From: a bacterium
GTDB lineage: Bacteria > CAIWAD01
NCBI GenBank assembly: GCA_030685015.1
Contig: JAUXWS010000057.1
Coordinates: 1 to 60,342 of the forward strand
Direction: 5' to 3'
Length of the DNA stretch: 60,342 nucleotides
Part shown: positions 8,003 to 16,787 of the stretch, one piece after another
Layout: each line of letters opens with the position of its first letter
How positions within the stretch are numbered: position 1 is the stretch's first letter
Program-made: the position numbers and the translations under genes
The notes under the pieces: model-generated
Databases searched by the model: none
Told to the model about the DNA's origin: nothing
What the model saw: the letters and a program-made list of their open reading frames with translations, nothing else

Positions 8003-9258
8003 CGGATTCGCCGCTGCATCTGCTGCAGGGCTTCGGCCTGGAGCTGGAGCTGATGGTCGTCGACGCCCGCACCCTGGATCCGCTGCCCGTGGCCGACGCC
8101 CTGCTCGCCGCCGCCGCCGCCGAGCCGGACGCCCGCTGCGAGTGCCAGCCCGGGGAGGCCGTGGACGATGTGGAGTTCGGGGACTTCGGCTGGTCCAACG
8201 AGCTGGTCCTGCACCTCATCGAGTTCAAAACGGCGGGGCCGGTGGCCTCGCTGGCCGGGGTCGAGCGCGGCCTGCAGGAGCAGGTGGCGCGCGCCAACCG
8301 CCTGCTGGAGCCGCTGGGCGGCCGCCTGCTGCCCGGCGCCATGCACCCCTGGCTGGACCCGGCTCGCCACACCCGCCTGTGGCCCCACGGCAACCGCGAG
8401 GTCTACGCCGCCTACGACCGCATCTTCGGCTGCGCCGGCCACGGCTGGAGCAACCTGCAGAGCGCGCACCTCAACCTCGCCTTCGCCGACGACGCCGAGT
8501 TCGCCCGCCTGCACGCCGCCGTCCGCCTCGTCCTCCCGCTCATCCCCGCCCTGGCCGCCGCCTCGCCCGTGGTGGAGGGCCGCGCCACGGGCTGGCTGGA
8601 CACGCGCCTGGAGGTCTACCGCGGCAACCAGGCGCGCATCCCCTCCATCGCCGGCCTGCTTGTGCCGGAGCCGGTCTGGACGCGGCGCGCCTACGAGGAG
8701 CGGATCCTGCGCCGCATCTGGGCCGACATCGCCCCCCACGACCCCGACGGCCTGCTGCGGCACGAGTGGCTCAACTCCCGGGGCGCCATCGCCCGCTTCG
8801 ACCGGATGGCGCTGGAGATCCGCCTGGTGGACGCCCAGGAGTGCCCCGCCGCCGACGCCGCCGTGGCGGCGGCCATCGGGCAGGCCGTGGCCCATCTCGT
8901 CCAGGAGCGCTGGGCCTCCCTGGCCGCCCAGCAGGCGCTGTCCACGGAGGCTCTGGCGGAAACACTGTGGGCCTGTGCCCGCGACGGGGAGCGGGCCCTG
9001 GTGCACGACGAGTCCCTGCTCGCCTGCTTCGGCCGCGGCCGGCCGCTGGAGGGGGGGGATCTATGGCGCTGCATCCTGGCCGAGCGCCCCCTGATGGACC
9101 CCGCCCATTCCGCCACGATCGACCGTCTCCTGACAGCCGGCCCCCTCGCCCGCCGCCTGCTGGCCGCGCTGGGGCCGGATCCGGACGGCGCCCGCTTGAA
9201 GGATGTGTGGGAGCGGCTGGCGGACGGCCTGGCGGCGGGGCGGCTCTTCCTGCCCTGA
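7999..9258 (+). CDS. Glutamate-cysteine-ligase-like (GCS2-type) carboxylate-amine ligase
   Basis: This 419-residue protein resembles the GCS2 family of carboxylate-amine ligases. It opens with GLELELMVVDARTLDPL, has a conserved HPWLDP strand, and a central SAHLNLAF region followed by TGWLDTRLEVYRGNQARIP. The fold is related to glutamine synthetase and binds ATP and Mg. Its GTG start at 7999 overlaps the preceding stop, which shows translational coupling to the ATP-grasp ligase. Two different amide-bond ligases with a C39 peptidase suggest a small dedicated pathway that makes a gamma-glutamyl or similar isopeptide compound. The exact product is unknown and the glutathione pathway is not implied. 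Confidence 0.82.
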   Translation: MTDSPLHLLQGFGLELELMVVDARTLDPLPVADALLAAAAAEPDARCECQPGEAVDDVEFGDFGWSNELVLHLIEFKTAGPVASLAGVERGLQEQVARANRLLEPLGGRLLPGAMHPWLDPARHTRLWPHGNREVYAAYDRIFGCAGHGWSNLQSAHLNLAFADDAEFARLHAAVRLVLPLIPALAAASPVVEGRATGWLDTRLEVYRGNQARIPSIAGLLVPEPVWTRRAYEERILRRIWADIAPHDPDGLLRHEWLNSRGAIARFDRMALEIRLVDAQECPAADAAVAAAIGQAVAHLVQERWASLAAQQALSTEALAETLWACARDGERALVHDESLLACFGRGRPLEGGDLWRCILAERPLMDPAHSATIDRLLTAGPLARRLLAALGPDPDGARLKDVWERLADGLAAGRLFLP

Positions 9259-9281
9259 GGCATGAAACCGGGGATTTGTCT

Positions 9282-9722
9282 TCAGCTTCCCTCTTTCGGT
9301 GTCCAACCGGCAGCGCCACGTTCGGCGATCAACCGGGTAAAGGTCAGCACGTCGTCCAGTCCTTCCGTGATGACCCAGTCAACGATGTCCAGGTCCAGCT
9401 CCATGTACTGATGCACGGCCGTGTTGCGGAAACCCACCATGGCCGCCAAACTGCGACGCAGGGTGGCCTCGATCACGTGGTCCCGCTCCAGCAGAAGAAA
9501 GCTCTCGGCGCTGGTGGCGGGAATGCCCAGTCCCCGCTCCCTGACCACATGGTTGGCCAGATCAATGGCCTGCTCGCAGGCCCGCGTGATGTTGAGCAGG
9601 GCCGCGTCCTGTCGCGTCCAATCGACGCGGAAGCCCGAGCCAGCCGCGCTGCGCTCCTGGCGCGCGCGTTTCACGCAGCGCTGGATGCTCTGGATCTTCT
9701 GGGTCACCACATCTTTCAGCAT
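9282..9722 (-). CDS. hepT: HepT-like toxin RNase (HEPN family)
   Basis: This 146-residue all-helical protein has the HepT/DUF86 motif RNTAVHQY (Arg99, His104, Tyr106), the RX4HXY signature of HEPN ribonucleases. In characterised MntA/HepT systems the toxin cleaves RNA and is silenced when the antitoxin adds AMP to the Tyr of this motif. Its start overlaps the upstream nucleotidyltransferase by 7 nt, the usual antitoxin-first order. It lies between two unrelated operons, as mobile defence or stability modules often do. Confidence 0.88.
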   Translation of the reverse strand: MLKDVVTQKIQSIQRCVKRARQERSAAGSGFRVDWTRQDAALLNITRACEQAIDLANHVVRERGLGIPATSAESFLLLERDHVIEATLRRSLAAMVGFRNTAVHQYMELDLDIVDWVITEGLDDVLTFTRLIAERGAAGWTPKEGS

Positions 9723-10138
9723 CGGTAGGCCCGGCCGGTCCTCTGGAATTGCTCCAGAAGCGCCCTCCGCTCCTGGTTCAACTTCTGATAAAGGGAAATG
9801 GCATACATCTCGAAGGTGGCCACCGCCACAGGGTCCAAGCAGATCAGACGGCGCCCGCGCAAGACCTGCATGCGCAGGACCGCATCAGCCCGCCTCAGGT
9901 CCAGCAGGTCCACGCGACGCTGAATGGCTTCCTCGCACAAGGCCCGCACGGCCATCAGACGGAGGCCCGGGCGATCCCCCCTCTGCCCCCGCGCCAGAAG
10001 CACGGCCAGGTCCAGGTCGCTCCCGGGATGGTCCCCCCCGTCGACTCGTGAACCGAAGAGGTAGAGTGCCTGCAAGTCCGGCAGCTCCCTCCGAAGGATG
10101 GGTTGGATCAAGTCCAAGGCTTGCGTCGTGTCGTTCAT
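9716..10138 (-). CDS. mntA: MntA-like minimal nucleotidyltransferase antitoxin
   Basis: The 140-residue protein has the minimal nucleotidyltransferase motif GSX10DXD (GSRVDGG...SDLDLAV) and a third acidic strand (RRVDLLDL). In the known family this enzyme AMPylates the HepT toxin. The ATG at 10138 is preferred over the longer frame reaching 10279, whose first 47 codons overlap the tail of the ABC transporter gene and show no family similarity. The pair HepT/MntA is complete, with no missing catalytic residue visible. Confidence 0.87.
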   Translation of the reverse strand: MNDTTQALDLIQPILRRELPDLQALYLFGSRVDGGDHPGSDLDLAVLLARGQRGDRPGLRLMAVRALCEEAIQRRVDLLDLRRADAVLRMQVLRGRRLICLDPVAVATFEMYAISLYQKLNQERRALLEQFQRTGRAYRC

Positions 10139-10265
10139 GGTCGAAATATGGCGTTCGCGACGGCCTTGGTCAGCATGGATTGGCTCGGCCCTGAAAGAAG
10201 TCGCCAGGGCAAGCGCCAGGCGAAGCTCGGCAGTCCCACACAATCCATCGTGCATTTGAGCGGAC

Positions 10266-11975
10266 CTATTCCCGGGCAAACAGCTCGCGGTAGCCCGGTT
10301 CGCGGGCCAGCAGCTCGTCGTGGCGGCCCTCGTGGATGAAGCGGCCTTTCTCCAACCACAGGACGCGGTCGGCGACGCGGGCGGTGGCCTCGCGGTGGGT
10401 GGCCACCAGCACGCCGGTGGCGGGCAGCTCGCGGCGCAGGCGCTCCCAGAAGAGGCGCTCGGTGGCGGCGTCCAGGGCGCTGGTGGCGTCGTCCAGGAGC
10501 AGGAAATCGGGGCGGGTCGCCAGGGCGCGGGCCAGGGCCACGCGGCCGCGCTGGCCGCCGGAGAGGCCGACCCCGCCCTGCTCGATGCGCCGCTCGGGCG
10601 GAAACTCGTCGGCCACGCAGGCCGTCGTCAGGGCGTGCCGGATGGCCTCCCCGTCCACCGCCGGGCGGTCCAGGCGGACGTTCTCGGCCACCTCGCCCGA
10701 GAAGAGCAGGCTCTCCTGGGGCACCCAGCCCAGGCAGCGGCTGCGCGCCGCGGAGGTCAGCGCCGCCACCGGAGTCCCGTCCAGATGGACCTGGCCCCCG
10801 CCGGCGTCCTGGATGCCCGCCGCCAGCTCGAGCAGGGTGGTCTTGCCGCAGCCCACCGGCCCCACCACGGCCACCGTCTCCCCCCGCCGCAGGACCAGGT
10901 CGAGGCCGTCCAGCAGGGGTGGCGCCTCGGATGTCCAGGCGAAGCGCAAGCCTTCCAGGTGGAGGCGGCGGCAATCGACCGGCCGCGCCTCGCCATCAGT
11001 GCGCTCGGGCAAATCCTCCACCTGACGCATGCGGTCCACCGAACTGGAGACCACGTTGGTGGAGACGAAGAACCAGGAGATGGTCCAGAGCGGGCCGGTC
11101 AAGCTGCTCAGGTAGGCGACGAAAGCGTAGAAGTCGCCCAGGGTGATCTGCCCTTTCATGAGGAAGATGCCGCCGGCGAAGAGCACGATGATGACGCCGC
11201 TCTGGTTGAGGAGGGAACCCAGCCCCTCCAGCACGGCGCGCAGGGTCAGCACATTCTTCTCGCTGCGCACGCGGCGCTCGAGGGCCCGCAGGAAGAGCAG
11301 GTCCTGGGCCTTTTCCGCCGCGTAGCCGAGCACGATGCGCACGCCGCTGAAGGCGGCCTCCAGCACGTCCACCGTCTCGCTCGTGCGCTTCTGGCGCTCC
11401 GAGTAGTGCTTCTCCTGCAGATGCTCGGTGCGCGTCATGAGCCAGACCACCAGCGGCAAGGGGGCCACCGAGAGCAGCGTGAGGCGCCAGTCCAGGCTCA
11501 TCATGACGGCCAGGGCGAAGACGAGGCGTAGCACGGCCTCGATGGGCCGGAACACGCCCGAGCAGGAGTACCAGGCCAGCTTGTCCTCCACGTCCACGTC
11601 GTCGGTGAGGCGCGTCACCAGGTCCCCGCTGCGGAACTTGGCGAAGAAGGCCGCCGTCTTGCGCAGGATGCGCCGCAGCAGGGCGAGGCGGATCTCCATG
11701 GCGTTGCCCAGGTTCTGCGCGGCGCGGGAGACGGGCAGCAGCCATTGCAGCACCTGTTGGAGCAGGCCCGCGCCCAGCAGGGCCAGCACCCACTGGCGGG
11801 CCGCCAGCGGATTGTCCTGCTGCACCAGCTCGTCCAGGACGAACTTGAAGAGGAGAGGATAGACGGTGTTGGCCGCCACGCCCAGGGCGGTCAGGGCCAG
11901 GACCAGGACCATGCCGCGCCGGCGCAGCCGCCAGTACGGCGTGAACCAGGCCACCACCTTGCGCAGGACCTTCAT
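10266..11975 (-). CDS. ABC exporter half-transporter, degenerate-site subunit
   Basis: This is a type IV ABC exporter half (569 residues) with six membrane helices in about residues 20-310 and an ATPase domain from about 340. Walker A is GPVGCGKTT, the signature is LSGGQRGR, and Walker B reads LLLDDATSALD, where Asp replaces the catalytic Glu. The partner subunit has the normal Glu but an altered signature (LSYGQ). This is the arrangement of heterodimeric exporters such as TM287/288, in which one nucleotide site is degenerate. The start overlaps the partner stop by 4 nt. The cargo (drug, lipid or peptide) is not predictable from sequence. Confidence 0.9.
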   Translation of the reverse strand: MKVLRKVVAWFTPYWRLRRRGMVLVLALTALGVAANTVYPLLFKFVLDELVQQDNPLAARQWVLALLGAGLLQQVLQWLLPVSRAAQNLGNAMEIRLALLRRILRKTAAFFAKFRSGDLVTRLTDDVDVEDKLAWYSCSGVFRPIEAVLRLVFALAVMMSLDWRLTLLSVAPLPLVVWLMTRTEHLQEKHYSERQKRTSETVDVLEAAFSGVRIVLGYAAEKAQDLLFLRALERRVRSEKNVLTLRAVLEGLGSLLNQSGVIIVLFAGGIFLMKGQITLGDFYAFVAYLSSLTGPLWTISWFFVSTNVVSSSVDRMRQVEDLPERTDGEARPVDCRRLHLEGLRFAWTSEAPPLLDGLDLVLRRGETVAVVGPVGCGKTTLLELAAGIQDAGGGQVHLDGTPVAALTSAARSRCLGWVPQESLLFSGEVAENVRLDRPAVDGEAIRHALTTACVADEFPPERRIEQGGVGLSGGQRGRVALARALATRPDFLLLDDATSALDAATERLFWERLRRELPATGVLVATHREATARVADRVLWLEKGRFIHEGRHDELLAREPGYRELFARE

Positions 11976-13927
11976 CGGCCCGCCTCCCCCCCGGCGGCGG
12001 GGGCCTGGGGATCGTCGTGCAGCGGAACGCCCGGCAGGGCGCCGGGCAGGTGGGCGAGGCTTCCGGCCAGGGCGGGCTCGGCGGCCGGGGCCGGCGCCTC
12101 CGGGCCGCCGGGGCCGGCCTCCGGCGGCGCTTCCGCGTCGGACCGGCCATCCTGGCCCATTTGCTGGGTGCGCAGCAACTCGGCGTAGTGGCCGCCGGCG
12201 GCGAGCAGCTCATCGTGGCTGCCCTGCTCCGCCACCCGGCCCTCCACGATGACGAGGATGCGGTGGGCGTGGCGGACGGTGGAGAGGCGGTGGGCCACCA
12301 CCAGCGTCGTGCGGCCCGCCGTGAGCGCCTCCAAGGTGCGCTGGATGTGGCGCTCGGTGCGCGGGTCCACGCTGCTGGTCGCCTCGTCCAGCACGAGAAT
12401 GGGCGGATCCACCGCCAGGGCGCGGGCCAGGGCCAGCAGCTGGCGCTGGCCGTAGGACAGGTTGGCGCCGCGCTCGGCCAGGATCGCCTCGTAGCCCTGG
12501 GGCCGCCGCAGGATCTCCTCCTCGATCCCCGCCACCTGGGCCGCCTGCCGCACCCGCTCCGCCGGCACATCCTCGCGGAAAGCCCGCAGGTTGTCCTCCA
12601 CGCTGGCCGGAAAGAGGTAGAGGTCCTGCAGGACCAGGCCGAAGAGGCGGCGGTACTGGCGCGGATCATGCTCGCGGATGTCGACCCCGTCCAGCAGGAT
12701 GCGCCCGGCGCTCACGTCGCGCAGGCGGGTGGCGAGATTTAGGATCGTGCTCTTGCCGCCCCCCGTCGGTCCCACCAGGGCCACCGTCTCCCCCGCCTCG
12801 ACGCGCAGGTTGAAGTCGCGCAGGACGGGCTTGTCCGCCACGTAGCCGAAAGTCACGTCCTGGAACTCGAGGACGCCGGGCCGCGCGGGCAGGGGCCGGG
12901 GCCGGGCGGGGTGGGGCACCGTGTCCGGCGTGTCCAGCATGGTGAAGATGCGGTCGGCCGCCCCGCCGGCGCGTTGGATCTCGGCCAGCTGCTCGGACAG
13001 CTCGATGATGGGCCAGTAGATCATGCCCGCGTACTGGGCGAACATGACGAGGGTGCCGGTGGTGAGCGAGCCGTCGGCGATCCACACGCTGCCCAGCCAG
13101 AGGGCGAGGCAGGTCATGAGGATCTGCACGAGGCCCATCCCGCTCCAGAGCGAGTACTCCAGCAGGTTGAGCCGCACCACGAAGCGCTTGTAGCCGCGAT
13201 TGCGGGCGGCCAGCCGCTCCTCGGCCCAGGCCTCCACGCCCAGGGCCTGGATGAGCCGCGCCGCCGGCGCCAGCTCCGCCACCTCGCCCGAGATCTGGGC
13301 ATAGCGGCGCCGCTCCTCGCGGAAGCGGGCGCGCATGCGGGAGAAGATGATCCAGGTGCCCACCAGCATCACCGGGAGAAAGGCGAGGCTGATGTGGAAG
13401 AGGCGCGTGTCCACCCGGCCGATGATGACGACGGAGCCGATGATCATCACCACGGCGCTGAGGATGCGCACGGCCATGGTGCTGGTCAGGTTGACGAGGC
13501 GCTGGCTGTCCGACTCGATGCGCGAGACGAGGGTGCCCACCGGCTTGCTCTCCACCCAGGCGAGGCCCAGGGCCAGGGCCTTGGCGAAGAGGTCCCGCTT
13601 GATCACGTTGACCACGTCCACGCCGCCCCGCCCCAGCATGACGGTGGCCAGGCCGCCCGCCAGGCTGCCCCCCGCCATCAGGCCCAGGTAGGCCAGGGCG
13701 CTGCGCAGGAGGCCGCCCGTGTCGCCGGCGGGGAAGTCCACGTCGACGATGCGCTTGAAGATGACGGGTTGGAGCAGCATGAGCCCCACGCCGAGCAGGG
13801 CCAGCAGGAAGGCGGCGAGGAAGACCGGCAGGTGCGGCCGCACATAGGGGTGGACGCGGCGGAGCATGCCCCAGGTGGGCAGCGCGCCCGCCTGCGGCTC
13901 GATCTCGTTGTCCCGTTCCCACCACAT
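11972..13927 (-). CDS. ABC exporter half-transporter, catalytic-site subunit
   Basis: This 651-residue half-transporter has six membrane helices (about residues 35-330) and an ATPase domain with Walker A GPTGGGKST, the unusual signature LSYGQRQ, and Walker B ILVLDEATSSVD with the catalytic Glu. It would pair with the overlapping downstream gene. The start at 13927 is preceded by GGGAGAG; a start 16 codons further upstream is possible. The C-terminal tail of about 60 residues is Pro/Ala-rich (EAPPEAGPGG...) and probably disordered. The DMT-transporter operon upstream is separated from it by a terminator at 13978-14001. Confidence 0.9.
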   Translation of the reverse strand: MWWERDNEIEPQAGALPTWGMLRRVHPYVRPHLPVFLAAFLLALLGVGLMLLQPVIFKRIVDVDFPAGDTGGLLRSALAYLGLMAGGSLAGGLATVMLGRGGVDVVNVIKRDLFAKALALGLAWVESKPVGTLVSRIESDSQRLVNLTSTMAVRILSAVVMIIGSVVIIGRVDTRLFHISLAFLPVMLVGTWIIFSRMRARFREERRRYAQISGEVAELAPAARLIQALGVEAWAEERLAARNRGYKRFVVRLNLLEYSLWSGMGLVQILMTCLALWLGSVWIADGSLTTGTLVMFAQYAGMIYWPIIELSEQLAEIQRAGGAADRIFTMLDTPDTVPHPARPRPLPARPGVLEFQDVTFGYVADKPVLRDFNLRVEAGETVALVGPTGGGKSTILNLATRLRDVSAGRILLDGVDIREHDPRQYRRLFGLVLQDLYLFPASVEDNLRAFREDVPAERVRQAAQVAGIEEEILRRPQGYEAILAERGANLSYGQRQLLALARALAVDPPILVLDEATSSVDPRTERHIQRTLEALTAGRTTLVVAHRLSTVRHAHRILVIVEGRVAEQGSHDELLAAGGHYAELLRTQQMGQDGRSDAEAPPEAGPGGPEAPAPAAEPALAGSLAHLPGALPGVPLHDDPQAPAAGGEAGR

Positions 13928-13977
13928 GGCGCGCTCTCCCAAGCCGGCATACCGCGTCCGTCCCCGCGTCACCACAC

Positions 13978-14001
13978 AAAAACGCCGGCGGCAAGCCGGC
14001 G
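13978..14001 (-). terminator. Rho-independent terminator of the rhodanese-to-EamA operon
   Basis: On the minus strand a perfect 7-bp GC stem (CGCCGGC, 13983-13989 with 13995-14001, 5-nt loop) is followed at once by five T residues (13978-13982 read in reverse). It lies 87 bp after the EamA-transporter stop and before the ABC exporter start, so it separates the two minus-strand operons. Confidence 0.8.
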
Positions 14002-14088
14002 GTCATGGGGGCGGCTGGGGGGCAAGTCGGCCTCCATCCTAGCAGAGCATTCAGCCAATGTCAAGCAGGGTGCCGCGAGGGGCGGCGC

Positions 14089-14973
14089 TCAGACCGGTCC
14101 GGGCCGGGTTTCCACCGGACCGGGATCGGCCAGGCGCAGGGCCAGCAGGATGAGCCCGCCCCCCGCCCACTCCAGCGGTCCCAGGCGCTCGCCCAGGATG
14201 AGCAGGGCCATCAACGCGGCGAAAACGGGCTCGAAGCTGTAGACGAGGGCGGCCCGCTCCGGCGTGGTCTGCGGCTGGTAGCGTAGCTGCAGGCCCAGCG
14301 CCACCACCGTGCCGAACACGCTGTTGATGAAGAGCGAGACGGCCAGCTGGGCGTCGGGCCGCCAGCGCGCCTCGCCCAGCAGCAGCCAGCCCGCCGCGGA
14401 GAGGGCGGCCACCGTGGCGATCTGCCAGAAGTGGAGGGTCCACACCCGGCCGGCCACGGGCAGGCGGTCGGCCAGGATGATCTGCAGGGCGAAGAGGGCG
14501 GCGCAGAGGATGGTGAGGGCCTCCCCCAGGCCCAGGTCGAGGCGCTGCCCGCCCGTCCCCAGGCCGCTCAGCAGCGTGACGCCGCCCAGCGAGACAAGGG
14601 CGGCGCTCAGAGTCCGCAGCGAGGGGCGCCGCCGCTCCCAGCCGGCCAGCAGCAAGGGGACCATCACGATGTAGAGCGCGGTGAGGAAGCCGGAGCGGGA
14701 GGCGGTGATGCTCTGCAGGCCCAGGGTCTGCGTGAGGAAGGCGAGGAAGAGGACGGCCCCCAGCCAGAGGCCGCGCCGGCGCGTCGTCTGGTCCCCCAGG
14801 TCGATGTGGCGGCCGAAGAGGAGCAGACAGGCGGGAATGGCCAGGCCGAAGCGCAGGGTGAGGAAGAGCCAGGGGTCGGTCCCGTCCAGGCTCTCGCGCA
14901 CGAGGGAGAAGGTGCTGCCCCAGATGACGCACATCAGGGCCAGGTTGAGTTCGGCCTTGAAGCGTGGGGTCAC
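14089..14973 (-). CDS. EamA/DMT-family transporter
   Basis: The 294-residue protein has about ten hydrophobic helices arranged as two EamA repeats. The first opens with LNLALMCVIWGSTFSLVRESL and the second with ALTILCAALFALQIILADR. The late EPVFAALMALLILGE is the family signature before the last helices. These drug/metabolite transporters usually export amino acids or other metabolites. The GTG start at 14973 overlaps the hydrolase stop by 4 nt (GTGA); a longer frame to 15057 would overlap the hydrolase extensively and is rejected. Specificity is unknown. Confidence 0.85.
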   Translation of the reverse strand: MTPRFKAELNLALMCVIWGSTFSLVRESLDGTDPWLFLTLRFGLAIPACLLLFGRHIDLGDQTTRRRGLWLGAVLFLAFLTQTLGLQSITASRSGFLTALYIVMVPLLLAGWERRRPSLRTLSAALVSLGGVTLLSGLGTGGQRLDLGLGEALTILCAALFALQIILADRLPVAGRVWTLHFWQIATVAALSAAGWLLLGEARWRPDAQLAVSLFINSVFGTVVALGLQLRYQPQTTPERAALVYSFEPVFAALMALLILGERLGPLEWAGGGLILLALRLADPGPVETRPGPV

Positions 14974-15761
14974 GGCCGGGCCGCGGGGGCCTGGGGCGGA
15001 TCCTCGAGCAGGGCCAGCAGCCAGCGGCTCCATGCCTCGGGGTGGCTGCGCTGGCAAAGGTGGGCGCCCCCGGGCAGGATCTCGACGTGGGCCGGTCCTC
15101 CCAGCGCCGCCCCCAGTTCGTGGGCGTGGCGATCCGGCACGATGCCGTCCAGCTCGCCCTGCAGGACGGCGACGGGACAGCGCACGGCCGCCAGCTCCGC
15201 CTCGATGCTCCAGCCCTGGGCGCAGATGGCGAGCCAGTCCGCCAACCAGGCGCGCAGGGTGCGCTGCTGGTGCGGCTCATCGGGCGCGGGCGGGCCGTGT
15301 TTGGCCGTGAAGCGCTCCTGCATGTCAAGCAGGACGGGGACCATGGTGGGCTCGGTGCGGTAGTGGGCGCCGTCCACGGCCAGGGCGGCCACGCGCCGAC
15401 CCCAGCGGGCGGCGGCCAGCAGGGCCAGGGTGCCGCCGTCGCTGGTGCCTTGCAGGACAAGAGGCTCCCCCGGCGCCAGCACGTCCAGCGCCTCTTCCAA
15501 CTGGGCCAGATCCTCGTCAAAAAAACCGGGCGGGAAGCCAGTCGGCCGGGGATCGCTCAATCCGTAGCCGAGGCGGTCGACGCGCAGGACGCGCCAGGGC
15601 ATGGGGCCGGCGACCAGCTCGGGAATGGGGGCAGGCCAGGGGTCGGACCCGTAGCCGCCCCCGCCGTCGTGCAACATCACCAGGGTGCGGCCCGCCGTGC
15701 CCAGCTCCCCCACGTGCAAGTGGCCGCCCTGCGTCCGGATGCGGTGCGACCGCCCTTCCAT
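14970..15761 (-). CDS. Alpha/beta hydrolase
   Basis: This 263-residue cytoplasmic hydrolase has the canonical order: oxyanion region VMLHDGGGG, nucleophile elbow GTSDGG, Asp in LQGELDGIVP and a late His in LPGGAHLC. The family covers esterases, lipases and haloperoxidase-like enzymes, and the substrate is not clear. It begins 10 nt after the MauE-like gene and is translationally coupled to the EamA transporter after it, so all four genes probably share one transcript. Confidence 0.85.
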   Translation of the reverse strand: MEGRSHRIRTQGGHLHVGELGTAGRTLVMLHDGGGGYGSDPWPAPIPELVAGPMPWRVLRVDRLGYGLSDPRPTGFPPGFFDEDLAQLEEALDVLAPGEPLVLQGTSDGGTLALLAAARWGRRVAALAVDGAHYRTEPTMVPVLLDMQERFTAKHGPPAPDEPHQQRTLRAWLADWLAICAQGWSIEAELAAVRCPVAVLQGELDGIVPDRHAHELGAALGGPAHVEILPGGAHLCQRSHPEAWSRWLLALLEDPPQAPAARP

Positions 15762-15771
15762 GTGGTCGGGC

Positions 15772-16230
15772 TCAGTCCCGCAGGCGGCGCGACTCGCGCC
15801 ACCAGAGCCAGACGGCCATGGCCAACAGGACGAGGTTGCGCCCGACGGAGAGCGGGGTGACCTTGCCGGCCAGCACGCTCATGTAGACGCCCAGCTTGCC
15901 GAAGCAGCCGCAGTCCACCTCCAGGCCCAGGACCAGCACCCAGATGAAGAGCCCCAGGAAGCCGGCCAGGAGAATGGCCAGCCAGGCGGCGGCGCCGCGG
16001 CGCCAGGGTCCGGTGATGAGCAGGAGTCCGGCCAGACCCTCGACCCAGGGCAGGGTGATGGCCGGCACGTTGGTCCAGGCGATGGGCAGGACATGGAACT
16101 TGCGGATGGCCGCCGCGAACTCGACGGGGTTCTGGATCTTGCCGAAAGCGGCGAAGAGGAAGAGGCCCCCCAGCACCAGACGAAAGATCCAGGCGAGCGC
16201 GTCCTCCCAGCGGGGATGCCTGCCGCTCAT
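15772..16230 (-). CDS. MauE/DoxX-like membrane protein
   Basis: The 152-residue protein has four hydrophobic helices and the motif VDCGCFG in the loop after the third, a hallmark of the MauE/DoxX-like family. Members sit in the inner membrane and are linked to thiol or quinone redox chemistry, such as disulfide formation in periplasmic proteins. The ATG at 16230 overlaps the rhodanese stop by 4 nt (ATGA). Pairing with an anchored rhodanese suggests a periplasmic sulfur or thiol redox role. Confidence 0.85.
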   Translation of the reverse strand: MSGRHPRWEDALAWIFRLVLGGLFLFAAFGKIQNPVEFAAAIRKFHVLPIAWTNVPAITLPWVEGLAGLLLITGPWRRGAAAWLAILLAGFLGLFIWVLVLGLEVDCGCFGKLGVYMSVLAGKVTPLSVGRNLVLLAMAVWLWWRESRRLRD

Positions 16231-16706
16231 CGCTCCACCGGCTGTCCCATGGCGTCCCATTCCGCCCAGCCGCCGGCGTAGACCCGGACTTTCTGGAAGC
16301 CCGCGTCCGCCATGAGCTTGGCCAGGTCATGGGAGGTCTCGCAGTCGGCGCCGCTGCAGTAGACCACCACCAGACTGCCCTTGGGGACCAGCAGCTTTTG
16401 CTTGCCGGTCTTGAAGTCGTCCGGCGTGATGTTGACCGCGCCGGGGATGCGCCCCTTGATGAAATCGACCGCATCCCGCGCGTCGACGAAGATCGCCAGC
16501 TCCTTGCGGTAAAGGGCGTCGGCCTCCTCGAAGCCGATCACCGCCAGCTTGACGGTGGCCACGGCCAGGGTGTCGGCCCCACCCGCCTGCTGTGTCAGCA
16601 TGGGATCCGCCTTGATCGGCAGGCTGCCGGCACGCAGGGAGTTGAAGCCAAAGCCCCCCGCCAGTCCAATCAACCCGATGAGGATGAATTGCTTCCACGT
16701 GGCCAC
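16227..16706 (-). CDS. Membrane-anchored rhodanese-like protein
   Basis: The 159-residue protein has an N-terminal membrane anchor (FILIGLIGLAGGFGF, residues 7-21) and one rhodanese domain (about 62-157). It carries FVDARDAVDFIKGRIPGAVN and the active-site loop YCSGADC with Cys117 as the persulfide-forming residue. A catalytically competent single-domain sulfurtransferase facing the periplasm is likely. It is first in the run rhodanese, MauE-like, hydrolase, EamA transporter, and overlaps the MauE-like gene. Confidence 0.87.
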   Translation of the reverse strand: MATWKQFILIGLIGLAGGFGFNSLRAGSLPIKADPMLTQQAGGADTLAVATVKLAVIGFEEADALYRKELAIFVDARDAVDFIKGRIPGAVNITPDDFKTGKQKLLVPKGSLVVVYCSGADCETSHDLAKLMADAGFQKVRVYAGGWAEWDAMGQPVER

Positions 16707-16787
16707 AATCGACTCCTTCCTGGTGGTTCGGATCCATTGCCATCGGAGCTTGTTGCGTCCGCGGCCTTTAGCGCGCGACGTCCTCCG

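Noticed and set aside
14974-15057. Upstream start for the EamA transporter
   Set aside because: It would overlap the hydrolase by more than 80 nt, while a GTG overlapping by 4 nt fits the local pattern.
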